DNA of 15,069 nt from an uncultured Bacteroidales bacterium (GTDB lineage: Bacteria > Bacteroidota > Bacteroidia > Bacteroidales > P3), in assembly GCA_937906975.1 (NCBI GenBank), contig CALCUN010000087.1, positions 1-15,069 of the forward strand, given 5' to 3'. Position 1 is the stretch's first letter, and every line of letters starts with the position of its first letter. Positions 1 through 6,582 of this stretch are shown one piece after another. A program made the position numbers and the translations under genes. Below the pieces are notes generated by a model. It was not told the origin of the DNA. It saw only the letters and a list, made by a program, of their open reading frames with translations, and searched no databases.

Positions 1-29
1 AGATATTTTGTTTTTTCTTTGTTTTATTT

Positions 30-743
30 TTAGAAGTTAAAGAGTTTGTAACTTATGTTAAAGTTAAACATAGTAATTGTTGGATCTGCATTGTAATTTG
101 CAAGAGAAAATTCACAACTTGCTCCAAGTCCTAAACGATAATTAGTGCAAGGCAAAAAGTATTGATAAGATAACTCTGCTCCAACTTGGAAATGCCAAGA
201 TCTTTCTGTTGGTAAAAAATACATAGTAGGTGCAGCTGTTACATCATTTACGTCATATACTCTTCCCCAATAATAATCTTTGTAATAATACACTGCTCCA
301 AAGATTGCACTTGCTTTTAATCTATGGGCTTTTGTTTTATTTAAAAAGTTATATCCTAATGTTAGTGATGTAGAGGTTGCTATTTCGTGATTAAAATAAT
401 TCAATCTAAATGGTGGTAAAACGGAATTGATATTTGGATCAAGTGGTCCTCCTCCTTCTTCTGCTTTTAATACATTAAATCTTAATCGTGCAGAAAATTT
501 GTTATCGTAATCCAATTCTATTGTAGGTAAGTAATTTAAATAGGTAAGATTGCAACCATATCTTCCACTACGTTCGTCTATATCATTATGGTCATCTATG
601 TCATCATACACATAATAGTCATCGCCAAAAGGCAATAAATTTTCTTGAATAATAAGCGTGAACTTCTTTTCTTTTTCTTTCTCTTGCGAAACCGCAACTC
701 CGCACATAAATAGTGCTACCAATAATAACAATGTTCTTTTCAT
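30..743 (-). CDS. predicted outer-membrane beta-barrel protein, function unknown
   Basis: This is a 237-residue protein that I do not recognise as a named family. Seen: a Sec-type signal peptide (basic MKR, hydrophobic residues 4-18, likely cut after AVS at 19). A Lys/Glu-rich stretch follows (21-27), then a strongly acidic, Tyr-rich segment (about 41-57). The rest alternates polar and aromatic residues in short amphipathic strands (LTLGYNF, FQVGAELSYQYF, FNFNISYKLFNF). The last residue is Phe, as expected for a BAM-assembled outer-membrane barrel. At this length an 8-10 strand barrel is plausible; that count is inference. The gene has its own promoter (779-808), so it is probably monocistronic, downstream of the SMR gene on the same strand. 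The start at 743 is the only Met that keeps the signal peptide. Sure of an exported barrel-like protein, not of its role. Confidence 0.75.
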   Translation of the reverse strand: MKRTLLLLVALFMCGVAVSQEKEKEKKFTLIIQENLLPFGDDYYVYDDIDDHNDIDERSGRYGCNLTYLNYLPTIELDYDNKFSARLRFNVLKAEEGGGPLDPNINSVLPPFRLNYFNHEIATSTSLTLGYNFLNKTKAHRLKASAIFGAVYYYKDYYWGRVYDVNDVTAAPTMYFLPTERSWHFQVGAELSYQYFLPCTNYRLGLGASCEFSLANYNADPTITMFNFNISYKLFNF

Positions 744-778
744 AATCTATTTATTTTTTTATATTGATTTTCAGGCCG

Positions 779-808
779 CAAATGTAAAAAAAAAACGAAT
801 CAACCAAA
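779..808 (-). promoter_or_regulatory. Bacteroidota-type promoter of the beta-barrel gene
   Basis: Read on the minus strand, TTTG at 805-808 is the -33 element and TACATTTG at 779-786 matches the -7 consensus TAnnTTTG exactly, with an 18-bp spacer. Transcription would start near 773, giving a leader of about 30 nt with no clear Shine-Dalgarno sequence. Confidence 0.55.
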
Positions 809-829
809 TTTTGAATCAAAAAACTTATT

Positions 830-1153
830 TTAATGAACCATTTTTAAGCCAATAATTGACGCAATAAGTGTAAAGGTAAACAAAAGTCTAAGAAATGTTG
901 CTGGCTCTTTGAAGATAAAAATCCCTATTAACACTGCTCCAACTGCTCCTATTCCTGTCCAAACAGGGTAAGCCGTTCCGATAGGTATTGTTTTTGTTGC
1001 CTTAGTTAGAAGAATCATACTCAGAATATAAAACATCACAAAGGCAGCATACCATAAAGTTGCTTTATTTCCCGAAGCGAGATTGCCTTTTCCAAGACAA
1101 AAGGTGAAAAATGTTTCACACAAACCTGCTAAAATCAAGATTACCCAATTCAT
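830..1153 (-). CDS. small multidrug resistance (SMR) family exporter, SugE/Gdx-like
   Basis: This is a 107-residue inner-membrane protein of typical SMR length with four hydrophobic segments (about 3-19, 33-50, 58-76 and 85-104). It has the membrane-embedded Glu of TM1 (E13, in LCETFFTF) that couples proton and substrate exchange in the family. The TM3 motif IPIGTAYPVWTGIGAVG is the SMR signature, with a Pro where Ala is usual (AYAVWTG). SMR proteins work as antiparallel dimers that export quaternary ammonium compounds or guanidinium. The TM3 region reads closer to SugE/Gdx than to EmrE, but substrate cannot be fixed from sequence alone, and the TM1 motif is not classical. It is divergent from the MalY/PatB gene with only 78 bp between starts. 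That space is too short for a guanidine riboswitch, and none is recognisable. Confidence 0.85.
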   Translation of the reverse strand: MNWVILILAGLCETFFTFCLGKGNLASGNKATLWYAAFVMFYILSMILLTKATKTIPIGTAYPVWTGIGAVGAVLIGIFIFKEPATFLRLLFTFTLIASIIGLKMVH

Positions 1154-1185
1154 TTCTATTAAATCCGTTTTTTATTAAGAGAATG

Positions 1186-1193
1186 CAAAAATA
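1186..1193 (-). promoter_or_regulatory. candidate -7 element for the SMR gene
   Basis: On the minus strand this reads TATTTTTG, an exact TAnnTTTG match 32 bp upstream of the SMR start codon. No TTTG or TTG lies at the expected -33 distance, so it is a weak or activator-dependent promoter at best. Confidence 0.35.
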
Positions 1194-1198
1194 CAAAA

Positions 1199-1227
1199 TT
1201 GTTTTTAATTATTTTTTCTTAACTTTG
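1199..1227 (+). promoter_or_regulatory. promoter of the MalY/PatB gene
   Basis: TTG at 1199-1201 and TAACTTTG at 1220-1227 form a -33/-7 pair with an 18-bp spacer; the -7 matches TAnnTTTG exactly. Its last base lies only 4 nt before the ATG at 1232, which puts the transcription start at or next to the start codon. The promoter is back-to-back with the SMR -7 element, so the two probably compete for polymerase. Confidence 0.55.
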
Positions 1228-1231
1228 CCGT

Positions 1232-2413
1232 ATGGAAAAACAATATAACTTTGACCAAAACATAGAAAGAAGACATTCCGACTGTGTAAAATATGACTCT
1301 CTTCCCGATACTTACGGAAGAGATGACCTATTGCCTTTATGGGTTGCTGATATGGATTTTCGCTCTCCTGATTTTGTTATGGAGGCTATAAGAAAACGTT
1401 GCGAGCATGAAGTACTTGGCTATGGCAATCCTTCAAAAAATTATTGGAATGCTGTAATCAATTGGTTAAACAGAAGATATAATATCTCTTGCCAAAGAAA
1501 CGATTTGCATTTTATTCCGGGTATTGTAGCAGGTATTTCGTTTGCTTTGCTTTCTCTTACAAAAGAGGGCGATAAAATCTTGGTTACAACTCCTGTTTAT
1601 CCGCCTTTTGTCAATCTTCCTCAATCTTGCAATCGCACTTTGGTGTGTAGCAATCTCAAAATAGAGAATGGTCGTTTTCTTATCGACTTTGAGGATTTTG
1701 AAAAGAAGATAGAGGGTTGCAAACTCTTTATTATGAGTAATCCTCACAACCCTGCGGGAACAATTTGGGGAAAAGAGACTTTGGAAAGAATAGCCGAAAT
1801 TTGCCAAAGAAAGAATGTAATAGTTATTAGCGATGAAATTCACGCCGATTTAACGCTTTCGCCTAATAAACACGTGAGTTATAGCACTGTTTCTAAGCAA
1901 GCCTTTGAACATAGCATAACTTTTATGGCTCCAAGCAAGACTTTCAACATTGCGGGCCTTGGAAGTTCGGTTTGTTACATTGGAAACGAGTCGCTTCGCA
2001 AACAATACTTCGGCTGGATTGATGCAATGGGTGTAGCATACGGCAATATTTTTGCTTACACTGCGGCAGAGGCTGCTTTTTCTTATGGAGAGGATTGGCT
2101 AAATCAAATGCTTGAATATTTAAAATCTAATATCGCTTTGCTTGAAAGCTTTGTTAAAGAAAATTTACCAAAAGTAAAAATGGTTCTTCCTGAGGCTTCT
2201 TTCTTGGCGTGGTTGGATTTTAGTGATTATAACAAATCTCACAAAGAATTAGCTGAATTATTTATCAATAAAGCCGGGGTTGTGTTGAACGATGGCACTA
2301 CTTTTGCTCCAAAATCAATAAATTCACAATACAATTGTTGCTTCCGCATCAATTTAGGCTGTCCTCGTGCAACTTTACTTGAAGCCTTGCAACGTATTGC
2401 TTCACTTTTTTAG
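1232..2413 (+). CDS. MalY/PatB-family PLP-dependent C-S lyase / aminotransferase
   Basis: This is a 393-residue cytosolic fold-type I PLP enzyme. The N-terminus (YNFDQNIERRHSDCVKYD, then LPLWVADMDF at 35-44) is the hallmark of the MalY/PatB (cystathionine beta-lyase type) subgroup and fixes the start at 1232. Visible PLP residues: Y123 in TPVYPPF, N173 in SNPHNPAG, D201 in SDEIHADL, and Schiff-base lysine K236 in APSKTFNIAGLGS. The C-terminal CFRINLGCPR carries the substrate-carboxylate Arg. Family members cleave the C-S bond of cystathionine or cysteine, releasing pyruvate, ammonia and a thiol. Some act mainly as aminotransferases, so exact substrate is inference. It stands alone on this strand. 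Its last 12 bases overlap the 3' end of the convergent histidine kinase gene, with no strong terminator between them. Confidence 0.9.
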   Translation: MEKQYNFDQNIERRHSDCVKYDSLPDTYGRDDLLPLWVADMDFRSPDFVMEAIRKRCEHEVLGYGNPSKNYWNAVINWLNRRYNISCQRNDLHFIPGIVAGISFALLSLTKEGDKILVTTPVYPPFVNLPQSCNRTLVCSNLKIENGRFLIDFEDFEKKIEGCKLFIMSNPHNPAGTIWGKETLERIAEICQRKNVIVISDEIHADLTLSPNKHVSYSTVSKQAFEHSITFMAPSKTFNIAGLGSSVCYIGNESLRKQYFGWIDAMGVAYGNIFAYTAAEAAFSYGEDWLNQMLEYLKSNIALLESFVKENLPKVKMVLPEASFLAWLDFSDYNKSHKELAELFINKAGVVLNDGTTFAPKSINSQYNCCFRINLGCPRATLLEALQRIASLF

Positions 2414-3694
2414 TGAGAAATCAAACCTTAATCCGCCTTGCGGACGATTTGAAACCTTTATTGTTCCTCCGTGAAATTGCACGGAGTGTTTAACTATTGC
2501 AAGACCAAGACCTGTTCCGCCCATTTGACGCGATCTTCCTTTATCTACTCTATAAAATCGTTCAAAGAGGTGTGGCAAGTCTTCTTCTTTAACACCTTTG
2601 CCATCATCTTCAAATCGTATCAAACACTTTATATCATCATTTTCTATCAATGATATGTATATGTTTTTACCTTCTGAATATCTGATAGCATTCTCTGTAA
2701 GATTACGAAATATTGAGCCGATTAAAGATAAATTTCCTTCTATTGTAACCTTTTGTGTAAAATCTGTATGTAAATTTAAGCGTTCATTTTCTGGCATTAT
2801 CCCTAATTCTTCTTCTACTTCTTTTATTATTTCATTTATCACAATAGGCTCTTTGGAAATTAGTGTATTGCCATCTTCTATTCTTGTAATAAGTGAAACA
2901 TCATTTAATAAATTACGAAGTCTTTCGTTGTGTATGTAACATCTTTCTATCAATTCTTGACGTTTTTCTTCGCTAAGACTAATGCCTGAAAGGAGTGTTT
3001 CAAGGCATACTTGAATTGAGGCAACAGGTGTTTTTAATTCGTGATTGATATTGTTGGTTAATTGTCGTTTCAGACGATTTTTTTCTTGCTCTGCTTCATA
3101 GCGATTGACTTTTTCTATGTCTTTGCCAAGTTTGCGTGTTGTAAAAAAAGCAATAAAACTCATTGAGAGTGTAATTATAATCATTATTAGAATAAAAGTC
3201 CAATCTGCTGCGAGTAAGTCTTTCAAAGTATTTGAGTAAGGGATTGCTGTCCTTACAATAATTCGCTCTCCTTTTGTTGCTGAGTAGAAATATTCTTTCC
3301 CATCACTTGTAGATTGTCGTCCGATATGATAGCCTGAGCCTTTTTTCTTTGCTTCAATAATTTCTGGACGATTGTTATGATTGCTAAGAGAGTCTATTGA
3401 AATGACATTATCATAAATAACTGCACCAGAAAATGTAATGAGAGTTATTCTTAAATCTTTAAATGGTTTTTCATAGGAGGATATATGTTCTTCATAAGAA
3501 ACTCCTTCTTCAATAGCATAAATCAAATGACGATTATATTGTTGTAATTGTGCACTTAGATGTTCAGATTTGTATTCTTTTTCTCTTATGTATTGAAAAA
3601 CTATAAAACAGATTACAATTGCCCATGAGAAAGCAATAAGTTGCAAAAATAGTCTTTTATGAAAGGATAATTTAATCACGGAAACCATAACCAA
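2402..3694 (-). CDS. membrane sensor histidine kinase, PhoR-like
   Basis: Layout of about 430 residues: TM1 (about 14-34), an extracytoplasmic sensor domain (35-163, including RITLITFSGAVIYDN and a conserved-looking HNNRPEI), TM2 (about 165-185), a short linker, then the kinase core. Core motifs: H-box NINHELKTP with phospho-acceptor H218, N-box NLTENAIRYS (N335), G1 EDDGKG (363-367), F-box LFERFYR, G2 GGTGLGLAI (392-400). The region between TM2 and the H-box is only about 30 residues, leaving no room for the cytoplasmic PAS domain of proteobacterial PhoR. The gene overlaps the response regulator by up to 23 bp. Possible starts are ATG 3694, ATG 3688 or GTG 3679; the last gives a typical MIKLSFHKRLF N-terminus. 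The phosphate role comes from context; an RprX-like role is the alternative. Confidence 0.88.
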   Translation of the reverse strand: MVMVSVIKLSFHKRLFLQLIAFSWAIVICFIVFQYIREKEYKSEHLSAQLQQYNRHLIYAIEEGVSYEEHISSYEKPFKDLRITLITFSGAVIYDNVISIDSLSNHNNRPEIIEAKKKGSGYHIGRQSTSDGKEYFYSATKGERIIVRTAIPYSNTLKDLLAADWTFILIMIIITLSMSFIAFFTTRKLGKDIEKVNRYEAEQEKNRLKRQLTNNINHELKTPVASIQVCLETLLSGISLSEEKRQELIERCYIHNERLRNLLNDVSLITRIEDGNTLISKEPIVINEIIKEVEEELGIMPENERLNLHTDFTQKVTIEGNLSLIGSIFRNLTENAIRYSEGKNIYISLIENDDIKCLIRFEDDGKGVKEEDLPHLFERFYRVDKGRSRQMGGTGLGLAIVKHSVQFHGGTIKVSNRPQGGLRFDFSLKK

Positions 3695-4364
3695 AACCTG
3701 AACGTGTTATAATATATGAACCATATTCTCCTATTTTTGAACGTAAACGTGTAATGTTTACATCTATTGTACGATCTAAAACTACCACCTCATCACTCCA
3801 TACGCTATTTAATATTTGTTCTCTTGAACAAATCTTTCCTCGATTTGAAATTAGATAGGCTAAGAGTTCAAATTCTTTTTTTGCAAGTTTAACTTCTTTA
3901 CCTTCTATTGTACATATTTTAAATCCTAAGTCTAATTGCAACTCCTCTACTTTAAGTATGTCGGGTTTGTCTGTTATAATAATATTTTTATGAGTTGAAG
4001 TGCGTCTTAATACAGTTTTTACTCTTGCTATGACATTGCGAATCGTATAGGGTTTCATTATATAATCGTCTGCTCCTATATTAAGCCCCATTATCATATC
4101 GTCTTCTGTATCTCGTGCTGTGCAAAATATTATTGGAATTTCTGCTGTTGTAACATTTTCTTTTAGAATCTTCGCCATCTTTATCCCACTTATCTCTCCC
4201 ATCATTATATCTAAAAGTATAAGTGAATATTTTTTTAAATCGTATGTTAGGGCTTGCTCTGCCGTGAAAGCAACATCAACATCATAACCTTCATTTTCAA
4301 GATTAAGTTTTAAAACTTCACATAAAGTTTCTTCATCATCAACTATCAATATACGCTCTGTCAT
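3672..4364 (-). CDS. OmpR/PhoB-family response regulator (phosphate-regulon candidate)
   Basis: This 230-residue cytosolic transcription factor has an N-terminal receiver domain with acidic pocket D9/D10, phospho-acceptor D52 (LILLDIMMG), T82 (FCTARD) and K104 (YIMKPY). A winged-helix DNA-binding domain follows (about 135-228, with VVLDRTIDVNITRLRSKIG and SGFGYGF). It should be phosphorylated by the overlapping histidine kinase gene downstream. Members of the subfamily bind tandem 7-bp direct repeats at 11-bp spacing, and exactly such a repeat lies at 4444-4461 before the divergent porin-pst operon. That makes a PhoB-like role the best inference. Its own promoter sits inside a perfect inverted repeat, which suggests tight or self-referring control. 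RprY-like stress regulation is the alternative. No Shine-Dalgarno sequence precedes the ATG at 4364. Confidence 0.9.
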   Translation of the reverse strand: MTERILIVDDEETLCEVLKLNLENEGYDVDVAFTAEQALTYDLKKYSLILLDIMMGEISGIKMAKILKENVTTAEIPIIFCTARDTEDDMIMGLNIGADDYIMKPYTIRNVIARVKTVLRRTSTHKNIIITDKPDILKVEELQLDLGFKICTIEGKEVKLAKKEFELLAYLISNRGKICSREQILNSVWSDEVVVLDRTIDVNITRLRSKIGEYGSYIITRSGFGYGFRD

Positions 4365-4370
4365 AGGGAG

Positions 4371-4410
4371 TTTTATTATTCTGTGAGCAAATTTACACAG
4401 AATAATAAAA
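4371..4410. repeat. perfect 15-bp inverted repeat (candidate operator)
   Basis: TTTTATTATTCTGTG (4371-4385) is exactly repeated in inverted form as CACAGAATAATAAAA (4396-4410), with a 10-bp centre. The centre contains the -7 element of the response-regulator gene (4388-4395). Because transcription from that promoter would start inside the left arm, the full dyad is not in the mRNA. It is therefore better read as a protein-binding site than as a terminator or RNA hairpin. Confidence 0.7.
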
Positions 4411-4420
4411 CTAAATACAA
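4388..4420 (-). promoter_or_regulatory. promoter of the response regulator-histidine kinase operon
   Basis: On the minus strand TAAATTTG (4388-4395) matches the -7 consensus TAnnTTTG. TTG at 4418-4420 is a possible -33 element with a slightly long 22-bp spacer. The start of transcription would be near 4383, about 18 nt before the ATG. Confidence 0.45.
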
Positions 4421-4443
4421 TATTAATAAAGATTTAATGTATT

Positions 4444-4461
4444 TGTAACATTTATGAAACA
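4444..4461 (+). promoter_or_regulatory. candidate Pho box (tandem 7-mers, 11-bp period)
   Basis: TGTAACA (4444-4450) and TGAAACA (4455-4461) are direct repeats separated by the A/T spacer TTTA, so the period is 11 bp. This is the layout of PhoB sites, and the core resembles the TTAACA units bound by Bacillus PhoP. A near-consensus -7 element, TTATTTTG (4471-4478), starts 9 bp downstream, so the box replaces the -33 region as at PhoB-activated promoters. The downstream operon encodes phosphate uptake. Binding itself is inferred. Confidence 0.5.
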
Positions 4462-4505
4462 TTATATCTCTTATTTTGCATCATCAAATTCAAAATATAA
4501 TAACT

Positions 4506-5486
4506 ATGAAAAAGAAAATTATTTTAGCTGGGCTTTTCGCCTGTATCGCTATCTATTCACAAGGGCAAGATGTAAAAAAAGAAGAGCCAAAGGGTAAAGC
4601 TATTGTTCAAATGTTTGGCAATTTCCATTCAAATTTTGTTTCTGAAAATAACAATAGCGGGTTTGAATTGGAAAGAAGTTATTTGGGCTATGAATACAAG
4701 CTTGGAGATGGCCTTTCGGTTAAAGGTGTTATGGATATTGGTAAATCTTCTGATGTAACTGATTATCACAGATTGGCCTATATTAAAAACGCTATGATTT
4801 CTTGGAAATCGGGCAACTTAATTCTAAACGGAGGTCTTATTTCTACAACTCAGTTCAATTTTCAAGAGAAATTTTGGGGCTATCGTTATATTTTAAAATC
4901 TTTTCAAGATCAATATAAGTTTGGAAGTAGTGCTGATTTAGGTATTTCGGCCTCTTACAAATTTTCTAATTTGATTTCAGCAGATGCTATAATAGTTAAT
5001 GGTGAGGGTTATAAGAAAATTCAAAAAAATAATGGTCTAAACTATGGTTTAGGTGTAACCTTAACGCCTCTTAAAGGTTTTCAAATAAGATTGTACGGAG
5101 GCTTAAATGAGGGTGATGAGGATAGCAAAAAGAATATTACAAATATGGCTGCATTTATGGGATATAAATGTGAGAAATTCACTATTGGGGCTGAGTATAA
5201 TTACTTAATGAATGCTTCTTTTAAAGATGATTGCGACCAAAAAGGATATTCAATATTTGCTTCTGTAAACCTTTCAAAAGAAACTGCTATATATGCAAGA
5301 TTTGATGACTTATATTCTAAGAATAATTGGAATTATGCAAACGATGAATCAACTGCAATTCTTGGAGCTCAATTCAAACTTGGAAAATATGTAAAAATTG
5401 CTCCTAATTTTAGGGTAAGTATGCCTAAATTAGATGGTTCTAAGGAATCATATTCTGCTTTTATTAATTGTTATTTTGGATTTTAA
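4506..5486 (+). CDS. outer-membrane porin, putative phosphate porin (OprO/OprP-like)
   Basis: This is a 326-residue precursor. The signal peptide is MKKKIILAGLFACIAIYSQGQ (cut near 19-21), followed by a charged linker and a barrel. The mature part begins with KAIVQMFGNFHSNF and shows repeated amphipathic strands (FELERSYLGYEY, LSVKGVMDIGK, FQIRLYGGLNEGD, FTIGAEYNYLM, AIYARFDDLYSK). It ends in Phe (CYFGF), the outer-membrane assembly signal. As first gene before pstSCAB, it probably lets phosphate through the outer membrane; selectivity is inferred from position only. The ATG at 4506 is chosen because it begins the signal peptide. An upstream in-frame TTG at 4476 lies inside the promoter's -7 region and would add a non-signal extension. 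Expression is probably driven by the Pho box just upstream. It is short for an OprP-type 16-strand porin. Confidence 0.8.
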   Translation: MKKKIILAGLFACIAIYSQGQDVKKEEPKGKAIVQMFGNFHSNFVSENNNSGFELERSYLGYEYKLGDGLSVKGVMDIGKSSDVTDYHRLAYIKNAMISWKSGNLILNGGLISTTQFNFQEKFWGYRYILKSFQDQYKFGSSADLGISASYKFSNLISADAIIVNGEGYKKIQKNNGLNYGLGVTLTPLKGFQIRLYGGLNEGDEDSKKNITNMAAFMGYKCEKFTIGAEYNYLMNASFKDDCDQKGYSIFASVNLSKETAIYARFDDLYSKNNWNYANDESTAILGAQFKLGKYVKIAPNFRVSMPKLDGSKESYSAFINCYFGF

Positions 5487-5514
5487 TTATAAACATTTAA
5501 ATAAGGAATTGATT

Positions 5515-6576
5515 ATGAAAAAAATTTTTCTAAAAATTATGACATTAATCTTCGCCTTTTCAGTTGTTTCTTGTGGCGATAATTCAAAAAATGATGGTAA
5601 TAAAGCTCAAGAGCTCTCTGGTGCGGGTGCTACATTCCCATTGCCTTTCTATAATGTAATATTTGAAAAATTTGCAGAAGTTAATGGTGATGCTGTTGCT
5701 TATGGTGGCATTGGTTCTGGCGGAGGCGTGAGAAATTTACGCGATAAAATAGTAGATTTTGCTGGTAGTGATGCTTTCCTTTCCGAAAAAGAAATGTCTG
5801 AAATGGATAGTGTAATACATATTCCTACTTGTATGGGAGCGGTGGTTGTTGCTTACAATTTAGATGGCGTAGATGATTTAAAACTTTCGGGAGAAATTAT
5901 TGCTGATATTTTTGCTGGCAAAATAAAAAAATGGAATGACCCTCTTTTGGTTGCTCTTAACCCAAATATTACTTTGCCTAATGAGAATATTATTCCTGTT
6001 TTCCGCTCTGATGGCTCGGGAACAACTTTTGTTTTTACAGATTACCTTACTAAGGTAAGTCCTATGTGGGCTTCTGAATATGGTTCTGGAAAATCTATAA
6101 ATTTTCCTTCTGGACAAGCAGCAAAAGGTAATCCTGGCGTTGCGAGTGTTATTTCTCAAACAAAAAATTCCATAGGATATATTGGTTCTGAATATGCTTT
6201 TGCTCAAAAAATACCTTTCGCAAGTATAAAAAATGCAAAAGGAGAGTTTGTTTTACCATCAGTTGCTTCTATATCTGCTGCCGCATCAGGAGATATTCCT
6301 AATGATACTCGTACTTCTATAACTAATGCTGATGCAGACGGGGCTTATCCTATTTCAACCTTTACTTGGATGATTATTTACAAAGAACAAAACTACTCTG
6401 ATCGCAATAAGGAACGAGCTATTGCTACATTAAATTTATTGAAATATATTCTTTCTGATAAGGCTCAAAGTATTACTTCAAAAGTTCATTATGCTCCTCT
6501 TCCTGACAAAGTCAAAAAATTGAGCATTAATAATTTAAAAACAGTAACATTCAATGGAGTTACTATATTACAATAA
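5515..6576 (+). CDS. pstS: phosphate ABC transporter substrate-binding lipoprotein PstS
   Basis: This 353-residue lipoprotein binds inorganic phosphate for the Pst importer. Residues 1-19 are a type II signal peptide, with lipobox VVSC giving lipidated C20. Characteristic PstS motifs follow: SGAGATFPLPFY (35-46), a Gly-rich loop GGIGSGGG, DFAGSDAFLS, RSDGSGTTFVFTDYL and GNPGVASVISQTKNSIGYI. These form the phosphate cleft from Ser/Thr hydroxyls, an Arg and an Asp in the family. The ATG at 5515 was chosen over an upstream in-frame ATG at 5434, which lies within the porin gene and would bury the signal peptide. AAGGA at 5503-5507 is a Shine-Dalgarno sequence 7 nt before it, unusual in this window. 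The gap from the porin is 28 bp, and pstC follows after 6 bp. Confidence 0.95.
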   Translation: MKKIFLKIMTLIFAFSVVSCGDNSKNDGNKAQELSGAGATFPLPFYNVIFEKFAEVNGDAVAYGGIGSGGGVRNLRDKIVDFAGSDAFLSEKEMSEMDSVIHIPTCMGAVVVAYNLDGVDDLKLSGEIIADIFAGKIKKWNDPLLVALNPNITLPNENIIPVFRSDGSGTTFVFTDYLTKVSPMWASEYGSGKSINFPSGQAAKGNPGVASVISQTKNSIGYIGSEYAFAQKIPFASIKNAKGEFVLPSVASISAAASGDIPNDTRTSITNADADGAYPISTFTWMIIYKEQNYSDRNKERAIATLNLLKYILSDKAQSITSKVHYAPLPDKVKKLSINNLKTVTFNGVTILQ

Positions 6577-6582
6577 TAGTAT

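Noticed and set aside
47..64. TGTAACT-TATG-TTAAAGT as a second Pho box
   Set aside because: It lies inside the 3' end of a coding gene with no downstream promoter, and the second unit matches poorly.
809..821. Palindrome TTTTGA-A-TCAAAA upstream of the beta-barrel gene as a terminator for the SMR gene
   Set aside because: A one-base loop cannot form a hairpin and the stem is A/T-rich; likely composition-driven.
1154..1231. Guanidine (ykkC-type) riboswitch before the SMR exporter
   Set aside because: The 78-bp gap is filled by two promoters, and none of the conserved aptamer motifs is visible.
2432..2444. Small hairpin TCCGC-CTT-GCGGA after the MalY/PatB gene as a terminator
   Set aside because: The stem is only 5 bp, lies in the kinase coding sequence and has no proper T-run behind it.
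4382..4397. CRP/FNR-like site TGTGA-N6-TTACA
   Set aside because: It is one base off consensus and its centre does not coincide with the perfect dyad around it, so the dyad itself is the better description.
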